Part shown: positions 35,561 to 47,269 of the stretch, piece by piece
How positions within the stretch are numbered: the stretch's first letter is position 1
Layout: each line of letters starts with the position of its first letter
The notes under the pieces: model-generated
What the model was told of the DNA's origin: nothing
The model's input: only the letters and a program-made list of their open reading frames with translations
Databases searched by the model: none
From: Capitella teleta
Lineage: Eukaryota; Annelida; Polychaeta; Capitellidae
Reading direction: 5' to 3'
Assembly (NCBI GenBank): GCA_000328365.1
Contig: KB310261.1
Span: 1-64,000, forward strand
Length of the DNA stretch: 64,000 bases
Program-made: the position numbers and the translations under genes

Positions 35561-36435
35561 CAGTCAGACCCCTTTAATCCGCCGTCATGTAATCCGCCCT
35601 TTTCGTAATCCGCCCTAAAATTTCGGGGACGAATCGTTTGTAGTGTTAATTGTGTCATGTAATCCGTCCTTTTTCTTAATCCGACTCCGACCACGATTCT
35701 AGGGGACGAATCTACACTTTACCATTGTAAATAACACATGTAATCCGCCCCCCCCCCCAAATAGCATGTCGAAAACAAACATCAGCCAAGACACATTAAT
35801 TGTCGGCGATTTCTTTGAAGTCGGGTCAGTTTAACAACAAATGGCACCTCCCCGTTTGTTTAACGCTTAACAAGTTAATTAAACAAAACAAATCAATCGC
35901 AGGCGAAAATGCTGTTAAGTCTTTAATTTAATCGGTCGCTGGGTTAAGCGATGTTCAGAAGCAGAACGAACGAGATGACGAAGTTGTGAGTGGAGATCAA
36001 TTGAGTGGAGAAGCGAGTGGGTCTGAGCCTGCAAAGAAAGTCTTGGCGGGGGGAAGCAAGGCAGCACATGCTCGCATTAATGCTATATTTTGAGAGATTC
36101 GAGGAGTTGGAGGCAGCAAAGCAAGAAAATAGAGATGAACTACACAGATTGGGCGTGGTGGAACGGATCATCACATGCAGACAACCATCACTGATTTTTT
36201 CAAAAAATAAAAATCTTTTATTGACCTCATGTGATCGTTTGTGAGATCCTTTTTACCTCCAGCTTCAAACCTTATGATATACATGTATGCTACACCGTTA
36301 ATGCATCACAAAGGTTTTGGGAGTTCTAAAATGACACAAATTTCATCAATTTGTGGTCTGAAATGTAATTCGCCCTTTTCGTTAATCCGTCAGTTTCCTT
36401 GAGAACGGAAGAGGGCGTATTAACGGGGTCTGACT
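35561..36435 (-). mobile_element. pogo/Tigger-like DNA element, copy 1
   Basis: Terminal inverted repeats start CAGTCAGACCCC, followed by TTAATCCGCC-type repeats, between TA dinucleotides as for Tc1/mariner/pogo elements. An inner plus-strand frame (36005-36244: LMLYFERFEELEAAKQENRD, RLGVVERI), followed in a neighbouring frame by TTITDFFKK and a stop, matches the C-terminal end of Tigger/jerky-type transposases. Only this last part of the transposase gene remains, so it is an internal-deletion derivative of about 875 bp. It is in opposite orientation to copies 2 and 3. Confidence 0.88.
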
Positions 36436-36684
36436 ATATATAATGACACAAGCACACACCGATGACAGGTGGTATCTCATTGGCTAATATTTATAGTAGC
36501 ATTTAGTCAACCCAAAATTAGTATCCCAAAATTAGTTCTATATAACTGGAAGTTCTATATATCCAAGTTTGTAATAGCAAGCTTTTACTGTATATCAATT
36601 TCATCTTTCGACACCAAGAAAGTGTTTACAGGAACAAGTCATAGCCACCACACCCCAATGTCATTCCAATCCTTTCAACTCTCT
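36436..36684. other. Short spacer between mobile elements
   Basis: About 250 bp between pogo copy 1 and the Gypsy fossil, with no recognised feature. Confidence 0.4.
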
Positions 36685-38394
36685 TCCTGTTCTAATAAAG
36701 GTCTGCACTTGGAGATGCTTTGAGAAGGACTGACAATTTTATTGAATGGTGCTATTTATAAGCCACCGCAACAGAGTAATTCATTGTGCAGTGTGGATCA
36801 GATCAGAGACAGTCATGCTATGAATATGCATAAAGCGAACCTTGTAACATCCCTCCTCGTACAATAATGAAAATTTTCTAACTATACAACACACAAACTA
36901 ACTAAAGGAAATTGATGAAATTGAAAGTGCTCAGGATTGGCATTGGCAAGCCGGTTGTTCGTACGTCAGCTTCTCTTGCGGGCGACTCTCGCGGCTCAAT
37001 CCCCAGAGCGGAACATGGGTGGGGGTGTCATTGGGATGGGGGGCATCCTGGGTGTCGTCGGGAGCCTCATTGGATATTGTGGTTGCTGCCTCACTCTGGT
37101 CTGCCTTGTTCGGTCGCAGGTGTTTGCGGTTCCTCAGGGACCGCTGGGTCATCGGCAGTGGGACCTTGTATATCCTGGGCATGTCTTCTGTCGGTGTGCG
37201 GGTCACGATGGCCTGCTGCCACTTCAAATGCTCTGGGTCGACCTGCAAGTAGTCGAGCTCATACTGTTGGAGATTAAGGTAGGCCTTGGCACGCTGGTTG
37301 TATCGATCCTCCTTTTTCTTTTGCATGGCCTCCATCCACTTGCAATGAGACCTGTCACTTGGCAAGGTTTTTTCTTTGATCAGAAGGCTGGTTCGGTACC
37401 GGACTGGTTCAGCAGCTCAGTGGCAAATGGCATGCCCAACTGCAGTGGTGTTGTTCTGTAAAGGAGTAGCAGTAAGTGAGAGTCAGAACCAGTTTGCTTA
37501 CATCACTCCAGCAGTTGCTTCACGATCTTCATCATGGCTTCAATGAACCCGTTTGACTGGGGGTACCTGGGGTTTGAGTGGATATCTTGATGCCATATTC
37601 TGCGGCAAAAGCCAGGTACTCCTTGCTTGAAACTTTGGATCCTAGGTCTTAGGTGATCTCTTCTGGTGTCCCATACTCAGAGAGTACAGTCTTTGAGATC
37701 GATACCAGGGTTGCTGCAGTCATACTGGTGATGGATTGCAGGATAGGGAAGCTCGAGTAGTAGTCGGTGATTAGCAAGTATTGCTGGCAATTCCACATTA
37801 AGTAGTTGATGCCGATGCGTATTCATGGTCCAGCTGGTACTTCATGCTCGACTAGTTTTTCTCGTTCTTGGCTGGATCTTGTGGCTGACATGCAGTGCAG
37901 TTTTGCACCTCTTGCCTGATATCCTCTATGAAGTTTGGCTAGTAGATAGTTGTTCTTGAAAGGAGTAGGCATTTCTCTTCCCCCTAGGTGACACTTGTGT
38001 AGCAGGGTTAAGATTCTTTGCCGGAGAACTTCAGGGATGATCGTCTGGATGTCCTTGAATAAGATGCCATTTTGAAGAGTGATGTCATCCTTGCTGTTCC
38101 AGTAGAGCTGCACCTTGGGGTCGCAATCTGCCTTCTGCTGCGACCAGCCATAATGCACATAAAAAGTGAGCTGCTGGAGGGCTGAGTCCTTCTGCGTCTC
38201 TAATTTGACTGCCTCAAGACACATGTGGTTGACGGGGATTTGTGAAATGAGCAGATGTAATGGTATGATGTCCTCTGGTCTGACATCTGTGAGTATAGGC
38301 AACAGTGGAGTCACTCTGCTGAGGGCGCTGACCTCGACCTCGTACTGGTGGGCTCTAAAAAGTAGCCTCTGCAGCCTCGATGAAACATCGGATA

Positions 38395-39259
38395 CAGTCA
38401 GACCTCGTTAATCTGTCCTCCTCCGTTCCCAAGAAAACTGACGGATTAACGAAAAGGGCGGATTACATTTCAGACCACAAATTGATGAAAATTGTGTGTC
38501 ATTCTAAAACAACCAATTTTGCAATTTTGTAGTGGCATATACCATTAGAAATGAAGCGTTACAAAGGATCTCACAAACGATCACATGAGGCCAATTTTTT
38601 TTTTTTTTTTTTTTTCAATCTGTGATGGTTGTCTGCTTAGCGGCATTATTCAATCTGCTTGGTGCTTGTGATGAGCCGTTCCACCACGCCCAATCTGTGT
38701 AATTCATCTCTATTTTCTTTCTTTGCTGCCTTCGACTCCTTGAATCTCTCAAAATATAGCATTAATGCGCGCACATGCTGCCTCGCTTCCCCTGCCAAGA
38801 CTTCTTTCGCGACTCAGACCCACTCGCTTCTCCACTTGATTGATCTCCACTCACAACTTTGTCATCTCGTTCGTTCCGCTCCTGAACATCGCTTAACCCA
38901 GCGACCGATTAAATTAAAGACTTAACAGCATTTTCGCCTGCGATTGATTCGCTTTGTTTAAATAACTTGTTCGGCGTTAAACAAACAGGGAGGCGTCATT
39001 TGTTGTTAAACTGACCCGACCGACTTCAAAGAAATCGCCAACAATTGATGTGGCTTGGCTGATGTTTGGGGGGGGGGGATTACATGTGTTATTTACAATG
39101 GTAAAGTGTAGATTCATTCCTTAGAATCATGGTCGGAGGCAGATTAACAAAAAGGGCGAATTACATGACACAATTAACATTACAAACGATTCGTCCCTGA
39201 GATTTTAGGGATTACGAAAAGGGTGAATTACATGACGGCGGATTAACAGGGTCTGACTG
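38395..39259 (+). mobile_element. pogo/Tigger-like DNA element, copy 2 (inside the Gypsy fossil)
   Basis: Starts CAGTCAGACCTCGTTAATC and ends GGGTCTGACTG, flanked by TA on both sides (38393-38394 and 39260-39261). It is collinear with copies 1 and 3, inverted relative to copy 1, and includes the same transposase-tail remnant. It lies between the RNase H and integrase regions of the Gypsy fossil, so it is younger than that insertion. Confidence 0.9.
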
Positions 39260-40401
39260 TACTAGCTTGTGAAAGATGTTGATGAAGGGCATTTGGTCAG
39301 TTTGGAGCTCAACCGGTCCACTGAAGATCATGTTGTGCATCCTCTCCAATCCAAATACAATTCTCAGGAGTTCTCTCTCGATGTTTGAGTATCTCTCCTC
39401 TCCTGCTTTCCTCTGCTGCTTTCCCATTCAAACACAGTGTTTTGTCTGACCAAGTCCCTCAGGGAGTGAGCTAGTTAGCTCAAATTTTTGCTGTAATGCT
39501 TCATATAGTTGACAAGTCCAAAAAAGGACTGTAGCGTTGTCTTGTCTTTGGGGGCTCCATCTGCTTGATTGCTTCAAAGAGATCGTCATTAATGCTCATG
39601 TCGGCTTGCGAGATGACTTGTCCATAGAATTTCACTGTGGGCTGCTTGAACTGCTTTTGTTGGGGGAATTCAGCATGATGCCAGTTGCTCTGGCCGCATG
39701 AAGTAGCATCAGAAGATAAGCGTCATGGTCATCGTCAGTAGTGGCTTTAACAAGGCAATCAGGCCTCTGTAACTCAGAGTTACAAGGCAGCTTGGTTATC
39801 TTATCTACTGTTTACTTGCTATTCTTAAGCTTTTGGCAAACTTTTAAGACGCATCGGTTCCGGATGCCGATTAACAGTAGGTTTCAGTGGAGCAACTGCT
39901 TGACCTCTGCATGAGTGAGTGTCTTAGATGCGTCATAGCTGGGGATAATTTTTTCTATCAATTGCTCTGCTTTGCTCTGGAATTGCGAGATTGATAGGTC
40001 TCCTTGCTTTAAATAGAATACTCAGCGCAATCTTCTATGTATTGAGTGCTAAAGGTTACAAATTACTCCAGAGCTTTTAAGATGACAGTGTAATTGTCTT
40101 TCACACCCATCTTTCCTGCCTTGTTCACCGGCACAGATGATGGCAAAAATGCAGGCCCATGTAGCTTTTTTATTCAGGTCCTCGGCCATGAGCAGCTTGA
40201 TCTCATTTGACACATCGCTGCGTCACATCTTGAATCGGGATGGGAGGTCACTGTCAACGGTCCAGTCGATCTCGGGACAAAATGTTGGCGTTCTGGAAGT
40301 CATGCGTGGCTTTGCTCACTTCTAACACCATGTGCTAATAAAGATCTGCGCTCAGAGACGCTTTAAGGAGACCTGACAATTTTATTGAATGGTGCTATTT
40401 A

Positions 40402-41263
40402 CAGTCAGACCCCGTTAATCCGCCCTCTTCCGCTCCCAAGGAAACTGACGGATTAACGAAAAGGGCAGATTACATTTCAGACCACAAATTGATGAAAATT
40501 GTGCGTCATTCTAAAACTCCAAAAACTCATGTAATGCATTAACGTCGTAGCATATACCATTAGGTTTGAAGCTGGAGGTAAAAAGGATCTCACAAACGAT
40601 CAAATGAGGTCAATAAAAATTTTTTTTTTTTTGTAAAAATCAGTGATGGTTGTCTGCTTGTGATAAGCCGTTCCACCACGCCCAATCTGTGTAGTTTATG
40701 TCTATTTTCTTGCTTCGCTGCCTCCAACTTCTCGAATCTCTCAAAATATAGCATTAATGAGCGCACGTGCTGCCTCGCTTCCCCCGCCAAGACTTCCACT
40801 GCAGACTCAGATCCACTCACTTCTCCACTCGATTGATCTCCACTCACAACTTTGTCATCTCGTTCCGCTCCTGAACATCGCTTAACCCAGCGACCAATTA
40901 AATTAAAGACTTAACATAATTTTCGCCTACGATTGATTCGCTTTGTTTAGTTAACTTGTTAAGCATTAAACGAACGGAGAGGTGCCATTTGTTGTTAAAC
41001 TGACCTGACTTCAAAGAAATCGCCGACAATTGATGTGTCTTGGCTGATGTTTGTTTTCGACACGCTATTTGGGAGGCAGATTACATGTGTTGTTTACAAT
41101 GGTAAAATGTAGATTCATTCCTTAGAATCGTGGTCGGAGTCGGATTAACGAAAAGGACGGATTACATGACACAATTAACATTACAAACGATTCGTCCCTG
41201 AGATTTTAGGGCGGATTACGAAAAGAGCAAATTACATGACGGCGGATTAAAAGGGTCTGGCTG
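40402..41263 (+). mobile_element. pogo/Tigger-like DNA element, copy 3 (inside the Gypsy 5' LTR)
   Basis: Starts CAGTCAGACCCCGTTAATCC and ends GGGTCTGGCTG. The other LTR supplies the empty site: GCTATTTATAAGCC at about 36748 becomes GCTATTTA, element, TATAAGCC here, which proves a TA target duplication and the element ends. A minus-strand frame (40590-40847) again encodes the Tigger-type transposase C-terminus (LMLYFERFEKLEAAKQENRH). Confidence 0.95.
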
Positions 41264-41350
41264 TATAAGCCAACACAACAAAGTAATTTATTGTGCATTG
41301 TGGATCAGATCAGAGACAGTCATATTATGAATATGCATAAAGCGGTTCTG

Positions 41351-42147
41351 TAAAACTTCATGATGACTGACTTTCTGTGTCTTCCCAAATCCTCTGATTG
41401 TGAGGAGAATATTCTTGTAAGTTCCCCTGTGCAATGTGTATTGAAATTCTTAAAATATATGCTTCACAATATTGAAATGCATTATTCATAAATTGTAAAC
41501 TATATGATTCTGACAATCTCCAGTGATTACATAGTTACATACATTTTCCATCTTGAAAATATATTTATAAATAATATAGAATCTTTTCACACTACTACCA
41601 TTGTACAGTCATTCTTTAGATTGATGGACACTCTGTCTCTAAATTTTGGATGCACAGTTCACAGAGTTGATATCGTATTATATAATTACATGTATACAAT
41701 GTAGTTAAATTGTTCTTTGTAGTTTGTATCAATCACCATCTGAAAGAGCAAAATCGCACACTTGGGGTAAACAACTAAATAATAAATATAAATGTTATGA
41801 AACTCCTCCACCTGTAAAATATGGTTGATCTAGTTATAGTTATAATTAGTAGTTAAAATCAAAGTAAATGGTAAAATAGTGTCATAATAACTTGTTCACT
41901 CTCACTTGTATACCTATTATACGTGATTAAATTTCCATTGGTTATCTGTTATGCCTTACTTAGCATTGACAAAAATTGATTATCATTATAATCCATGTAT
42001 AATCATAGATTATTGTATTGATTGTGATCACTGCCTATTCTGTCTTATGCTACTCATGTATCACAGTTTTATGATTTTTATGCTCTTCGTGTAATAATTC
42101 TCATGCTCTTTATATAATTTGTTTTCATTGCCTGACACATGATTTGA
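41351..42147. other. AT-rich spacer, nothing recognised
   Basis: About 800 bp of AT-rich sequence with no supported gene or repeat. Confidence 0.45.
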
Positions 42148-43195
42148 ATGAAAGGAACTGTCATTGAATTTGGTTTTATCATACTACATCGGATCTCATA
42201 CATGGACCAAATAACAAATGTTGAAGTTTTAAGAAGAGCGAGGGAAGAGAGGAATCTATGTCAAAGTATGAGAAAGAGCCAAGCAACATTCTTTAGGCAT
42301 GTGATGAGGAGGAATAACCTAAAACACCTGGTTCAGTCTATTCGTTTTCATGCGAGCAATTGCTCTCCGCTTGCCATTGCTCGCGCAAAATTGATTCACG
42401 CGAGCAAACAGTTACTCGGCTAAGATATTCTCTTGTTTGCATTTGCGAGAGGTTGCATGTTGAGTCTCCTCCAAGTGTTGCCAAAGATTGCCGAAGTCCT
42501 TATTAAGAGACATCGTTTTTCCCGCGTTTGTCTTCGAAGGCGGTCGGCCTCGAACCAAAATTACCGATCGCCTTATGTGGGAGCTAATGTTTTATGCATG
42601 AGAGGCCAAGTCCGATCGGCGCAGAGGGAAAATAAATTATGCGATCTTGAAGTGACATAGCAATGGTTTCAGTTTTGCTTTGTGACGGCGCTAAAAGTTA
42701 ATGCAGCAAGCATTAGCAATTGTAAAAGAAGTTGAGGTATTGGAAATGGCACCAAGAAGCATGCTCTTTCCCGTCACATATGGCCCATACAGTGGCTCTG
42801 GAGTTAGAGAAATCGACCAATCCTAAATCTGAATCTGGTCATCAACCTGATCAGGCAAATGTCAACACCTCCATATCCATAAAATCCTTTTAAAAAATCG
42901 GTGTGATTTGAATCTACATTTCATTCATGACTGATTTGAGATGTAAAGCAAAGAAAAGTAGCAATCATAAAAAGGGCCTAACTGGTAACTTAGTAATAGT
43001 TACTTAAATTTGATTAATTGTGTTTAGCTGAGCAAATTGCTCGCCTATAGCATTTTAGGAGAGCTAAAAATTGCTCACCAGGCCATTTTAAATCGTAAAG
43101 ACTGCTGGTTACAACAGAGAAGATCCAATGAGGAGAAGTAGAGGGAGGCAGCGTGAGAAGATCACTGATTGTTTGTGTCGCTGGTAGCCCATGTA
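42148..43195 (+). mobile_element. LINE C-terminal fragments in two pieces
   Basis: At about 42180-42335 the frame reads RISYMDQITNVEVLRRAREE and FFRHVMRRNNLKHLV, the typical end of an endonuclease-type LINE reverse transcriptase. At about 43105-43190 RRSRGRQREKITDCLCRW matches the segment that normally follows almost directly. The 770 bp between them (rich in GAGCAATTGCTC-like inverted motifs near both edges, about 42350 and 43030) looks like a later insertion of an unidentified element. The 5' part of the LINE is missing. Confidence 0.7.
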
Positions 43196-43901
43196 TACAC
43201 TGCATATTGGGGGAGACAGGGTGCGGTATCGAGCCATGATCGCCAACACTCATAAGCAAGGCATATAGAAGAGAAGAAGAGTGTTAACCTCATGAGTGAA
43301 GGTAAGTCTTGGTTAAAGTCTAGAGCTGTGAAGCAAGTGAGTGAGATTGCAATTGACTCCGACTGATTGCATAATTTAACTTTCATTTAATGAGGACCTC
43401 TGATTGCCTTGAACTAGTAACGGGTGATAGACGATGCATTCCAAAAGACTAATACGCCTTTTCACTGACATATTTTTAGACAATACGCTTTCTGTGGGCT
43501 AATTCCTAGATACATCATGGCAGCATTTTTCATAAAATAAATCTCGCACTCATCTCGCTTCAAGCTATTCTGCTTTAGCAGGAATGTATTTTAATTTGTT
43601 TTAAATATCATTCACAGTTGGCTAAATTTTCCGAAAATGGTTCACTCAATAAAGCCCACAGAACTGATCTGAAAAGGTTCCAAAAGGAACAGAGGTCCTT
43701 TATAAAACCTTCTTCTGTCAGTTTACACTGTTTAGAGACTATGATTATTTGGACGTTAAGTAGTTAACCAGGCAACCGACGAACAAGATGATGTAAGAAC
43801 GCCTCACAAAAAAAAGGGAAAACAACTTTGAACAAGACTGACCCAAAAGCGAACATCCACAAAAGAAAAAGAGAAAAAGAACAAGATAAACATCTACTGG
43901 A
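43196..43901. other. Spacer, nothing recognised
   Basis: About 700 bp of AT-rich sequence between LINE remnants and the exon candidates at 43.9 kb. No supported feature. Confidence 0.4.
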
Positions 43902-44091
43902 CTATTCTGCGATTAGCAAACCGATCTCGTACCCTGAAATGCAACAAAGAGATTTCAACAGTGTGTAGGTACTCACTCGAGGTGATGGTCTGTGGCACTT
44001 GATCCGATTGGAACCACTGCTCCTCCTCCATAATGATATATAGGAACCCTGGCTCAACTGGATCCCGGACGAGAGCCCCCACAGAGGCGTA
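43902..44091 (-). CDS. Possible C-terminal exon pair next to the G-rich element
   Basis: On the minus strand a frame (ALVRDPVEPGFLYIIMEEEQ, WFQSDQVPQTITS) runs to a donor (TCGA|GTGAGT, exon end 43977). It splices in frame through a 43-nt intron (acceptor TTGCATTTCAG) to 43902-43933, ending RYEIGLLIAE. The exon's upstream side abuts the end of the G-rich element (CAGAGGCGTAGGAAC at about 44083). It is therefore either a host exon interrupted by that element or sequence once linked to it. The family is not recognised. Confidence 0.35.
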
Positions 44092-46114
44092 GGAACGTTC
44101 CAAGACTTGGGGGGCCCAAATTGAAGGTAATGATAGGGGGACACCTGCGCCGCGAAGCGGCGCAGCCACACATGGGGGGTCCGGGGGCATGCTCCCCCGG
44201 AAAAAAATTTGTTATAAAGAGTGAAAAATCCATTTTCTGAGCACTTAATTACTAGAATTTAACACATTATCCTAGGCAGATACATGTATGTACATGTATA
44301 TATATATCATTGATCTTTGGCCTACATCAGAGAAATATAGTATGTTAATTTATTCTATCAACTGAAATCGTCTGTGTATCCTCCCACTTATGACCTATAA
44401 AGTAATTCAACTAGGTATGGAGAACATAACCTTAGTTTTATTACAAATAAATTCACGAGTGATGCATATACATTTATACCAAAGATTATATAATGAGGTT
44501 CAATAGCCGTGCAACACACTGCTTGGCATCGTTCAACTTCGTTAATCTGTCCGCTGTCCTTGGCTGAGCCGTCTGAGAAATAAGAAATGAACAATTTGTA
44601 ATATGATGATGCCATACATAAGTGATATACAACATAATTATCTTAGAAGTATAATTAACGCAACAAGCTAGCTTGCAAAATCTGCTTAAAAAGTTGAGTT
44701 TAAAAAAAGTCTTGCATATGAAATTAAATTTTAATTTAGTCTAAAATTACTTCCCAGCATTGATAATACAAACGAATGAATACATGTAATACAATTAGTA
44801 CATGTGCATATTGATAACCTCTTCGGGCACTGTAGCTGTACGCATTATTTTCAAACAAATGTAAATTGTATTCAATATTCAAACATACATGTATATCAAT
44901 ATATATATATATATATATAAGTATAATTTAATATCTTACCCTACTCTTCCTCGCTGTGGGGTGTTATCAATGAAAACAGAAGAAAATAAAAGGAACATGT
45001 CCAACAAGGCACTTGAAAGCAATGAAAACAGAAGCATTTTGAATATCAAAAAGCACCTGCTGCTTCACTTTGATTGGGAGAAATCGTCTGCGGTTCGATG
45101 GCTCCCTCTGGCTGATCGTCATCATGTTTCCTAAGCATAGCGTAATACGTGAATGATTATGAAATGGTGCATACAAAAGAGATGCCCCTTAAATTATAAT
45201 TGATAATCATTAACACCGCATCTGGAACTGAGATTATACACTGCGCACAGCCTTTACATGCAGTCATCGAGGGTCACTGTGACTGGGAGAGTACGTCACT
45301 GTACATGCATGTATTGGGCGGTGAAATATTCAAAATGTTATGTGAGTGCTAGAGATTTTCAATTCAATTTCAAGTTTGAATCATATAAGAATGTGAGATG
45401 CATGTATACTAGTATATGCTGATCAAGTCAACTGGTCAGTGACTGACTGACTGGGTATCACTCAGTTACCGTGGAGTAGGAACAGGCCACAGGATAGGGG
45501 GCGGGGGGGCCTAGGCCAGTACCCCCCTACAATGTAGGAATGGGTTGGTCATGCAGTGTCGTGAGTAATAGCACAGATAAATCTGGCGAGGTCTGTATAT
45601 CTCATGGCGTCTCGCTGTAGTCAGTAGTGTAGTATCATAATACTAGAGTCATTCATTGTAACACGTATGATGTACATAAGTATGTACATAAGTATGTACA
45701 CTGTTCATATAGACTGGCAGTGTAATTGTGGGATATATGCAAGTATCTTAGCTGTTACCGTTGTCAGTTTTTTTGGGGGGGTTACCTCTTTCTACTGAAG
45801 AATTAGGTGATGCTACTCTGGAGGGGGTGGGGGGGGGCAGACATCAAATTTATCCCCAAATCGAAAGCGCCTCTGCGGTGTTTGCGTTATGATTCTAAGT
45901 CATTTGTCTTCTTGGGAGAACTGAGGGGTGAAGGACAAAGGCAGTGTAGCATAGTATCATTAATATGGAACTATCATACAATTGCGTACAAACGAATACC
46001 AAAAAAAAATTACTGATTTCTCTAAATGGCTGTAATTTTTTTTTCTGCACATGCAAATTTTTGGGGGGGCCAAAACATACTCAGGCCCCCCCACTCCTAG
46101 ACTTGGGGGGGGCC
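44084..46114 (-). mobile_element. G-rich 'GTGGCGTAGGAAC' element, copy B (longer, ends at assembly gap)
   Basis: Reads on the minus strand, with 45830-46114 equal to the start and 44084-44640 equal to the end of copy A at 7.9-8.76 kb. Its end (GAGGCGTAGGAACGTTCC) mirrors the start of copy A, implying terminal inverted repeats. A strong hairpin (TGCGCCGC-GAA-GCGGCGCA) lies at about 44146-44164. About 1.2 kb between the shared parts is absent from copy A. That part holds an exon-like stretch on the minus strand near 45059-45131 (HDDDQPEGAIEPQTISPNQS, then donor-like CAG|GTGC), so copy B is nearer to the full-length form. The class remains unresolved. Confidence 0.7.
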
Positions 46115-46243
46115 NNNNNNNNNNNNNNNNNNNNNNNNNNNNNNNNNNNNNNNNNNNNNNNNNNNNNNNNNNNNNNNNNNNNNNNNNNNNNNNNNNNNNN
46201 NNNNNNNNNNNNNNNNNNNNNNNNNNNNNNNNNNNNNNNNNNN
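46115..46243. other. Assembly gap (129 Ns)
   Basis: Undetermined bases, directly followed by TTCCGATCT, the last nine bases of standard Illumina adapters. The gap interrupts the G-rich element copy B. Confidence 1.
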
Positions 46244-46422
46244 TTCCGATCTCTCCCATGATGTGTGGAATTGGGAGGGATATGGGCGTGCGGTTGCACG
46301 GCTTGCCACAGAGTGTCTGGGAATCATCTGTGAAATAGAGGCAGGCACTTCAGCCTCGACCTCTATTCCTAGGAGGGGAGGTGTTCGGACTGAGTCGATG
46401 TTTGAAAACCAACAGGGTGAGT

Positions 46423-46480
46423 GATTGGGGTTTTACGGCTCCACCCAACCCGTTCGGGTGATACGGGCGCCAAAACCAAC
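46423..46480 (-). repeat. SINE 3'-end fragment
   Basis: GTGATTGGGGTTTTACGGCT and CCACCCAACCCGTTCGGGTG match the 3' end of the complete SINE at 22887-22945, same strand sense. Only about 58 bp are present. It is inverted relative to the copy at 46770-47016. Confidence 0.75.
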
Positions 46481-46769
46481 AGGTGATGAATATACATGTA
46501 TTGTATGATCTGCTTCAAGATAACATATGTCACTTGTCGACAATTTCAGATGTTCTGCTAATGGTCAATGATGAATCTACTAGACTTTTCGGATGTCGGT
46601 CAATGTACACCGCAAACTTTTGTTTGGGCATCACATTTTTGCATGCACCAAGGCACCTTGTCACTGATATATATATCAGTCTTGAAAATAAATTAAAATT
46701 AGTACATAAATGCCCACAATGGCATATTTTAGTATTTCAAACATAAATGGGGAAGCATGGGGAAGCATG
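46481..46769. other. Spacer between inverted SINE pieces
   Basis: No gene recognised. A TGATATATATATCA palindrome lies near 46665-46678. Confidence 0.4.
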
Positions 46770-47016
46770 CAATACCTGGTCGGGCCACGGGCGCTATGAT
46801 TGTGAATTATAACGGTAATTTGTTTTGATTTATAATTATTCTGTGACTCTCCAGTGCTGCCCAGCTGCATAACAAGGCCGGGCACTGTGTACCATTGTCT
46901 TTGGTGGTAGAATCCTTGGGATTTATTGTCAAGATTAATGGGAGTCCCTAGTCCCCGGCTTCTCTTCTGGCACCCATATCACCCGAACGGGTTGGGTGGA
47001 GCTGTAAAACCCCATC
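46770..47016 (+). mobile_element. tRNA-derived SINE, 5'-truncated copy
   Basis: Plus-strand copy of the SINE at 22887-23229. It keeps GGGCCACGGGCG from just after the tRNA head, the ATTATAACGGTAATTTG region, AGGCCGGGCACTGTGTACC and the 3' end GGAGCTGTAAAACCCCATCATG. The tRNA head with the Pol III boxes is missing, as usual for truncated inserts. Confidence 0.85.
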
Positions 47017-47269
47017 ATGCCTCATGCCTCAAATTTCGGATGTATCTTCTATTCTACTTTGATCAGTGCATGCGGATAGTGGGGTTTATGAACAGAAACT
47101 TTTGCAATTATACTTACCAGCTTACAGTTACTTAGGTAAGTCCTCTTCTGATCTTCGGGCTTAAATAACCTCTTACGATCAACTCCTTTTGTTTATATTG
47201 TTCATTTAAAAAAAGGTTTTAATGCATTTTATAGTGGCCGAAATGGCTTGTGTTCGGTGTGATTCTTGA

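Larger units (their letters stand above)
36685..41350 (-). mobile_element. Ty3/Gypsy LTR retrotransposon fossil, broken, carrying two DNA-element insertions
   Basis: Two related LTRs of about 165 bp bound the element: about 36685-36849 (3' LTR, minus orientation) and about 40327-41350 (5' LTR, split by a pogo insertion). Both hold TAATAAAG, TGACAATTTTATTGAATGGT and GTGGATCAGATCAGAGACAG. Between them, on the minus strand, are decayed gag-like, reverse transcriptase, RNase H and integrase regions of the Ty3/Gypsy class. The order fits the family. It is clearly broken in many places and lacks part of the polymerase region. Visible divergence between its LTRs suggests an old insertion. Removing the two pogo copies (38395-39259 and 40402-41263) leaves about 2.9 kb. 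Confidence 0.88.

Noticed and set aside
44146-44164. Helitron 3' hairpin
   Set aside because: The hairpin is about 60 bp from the element end, and the element appears to have terminal inverted repeats, which Helitrons lack.
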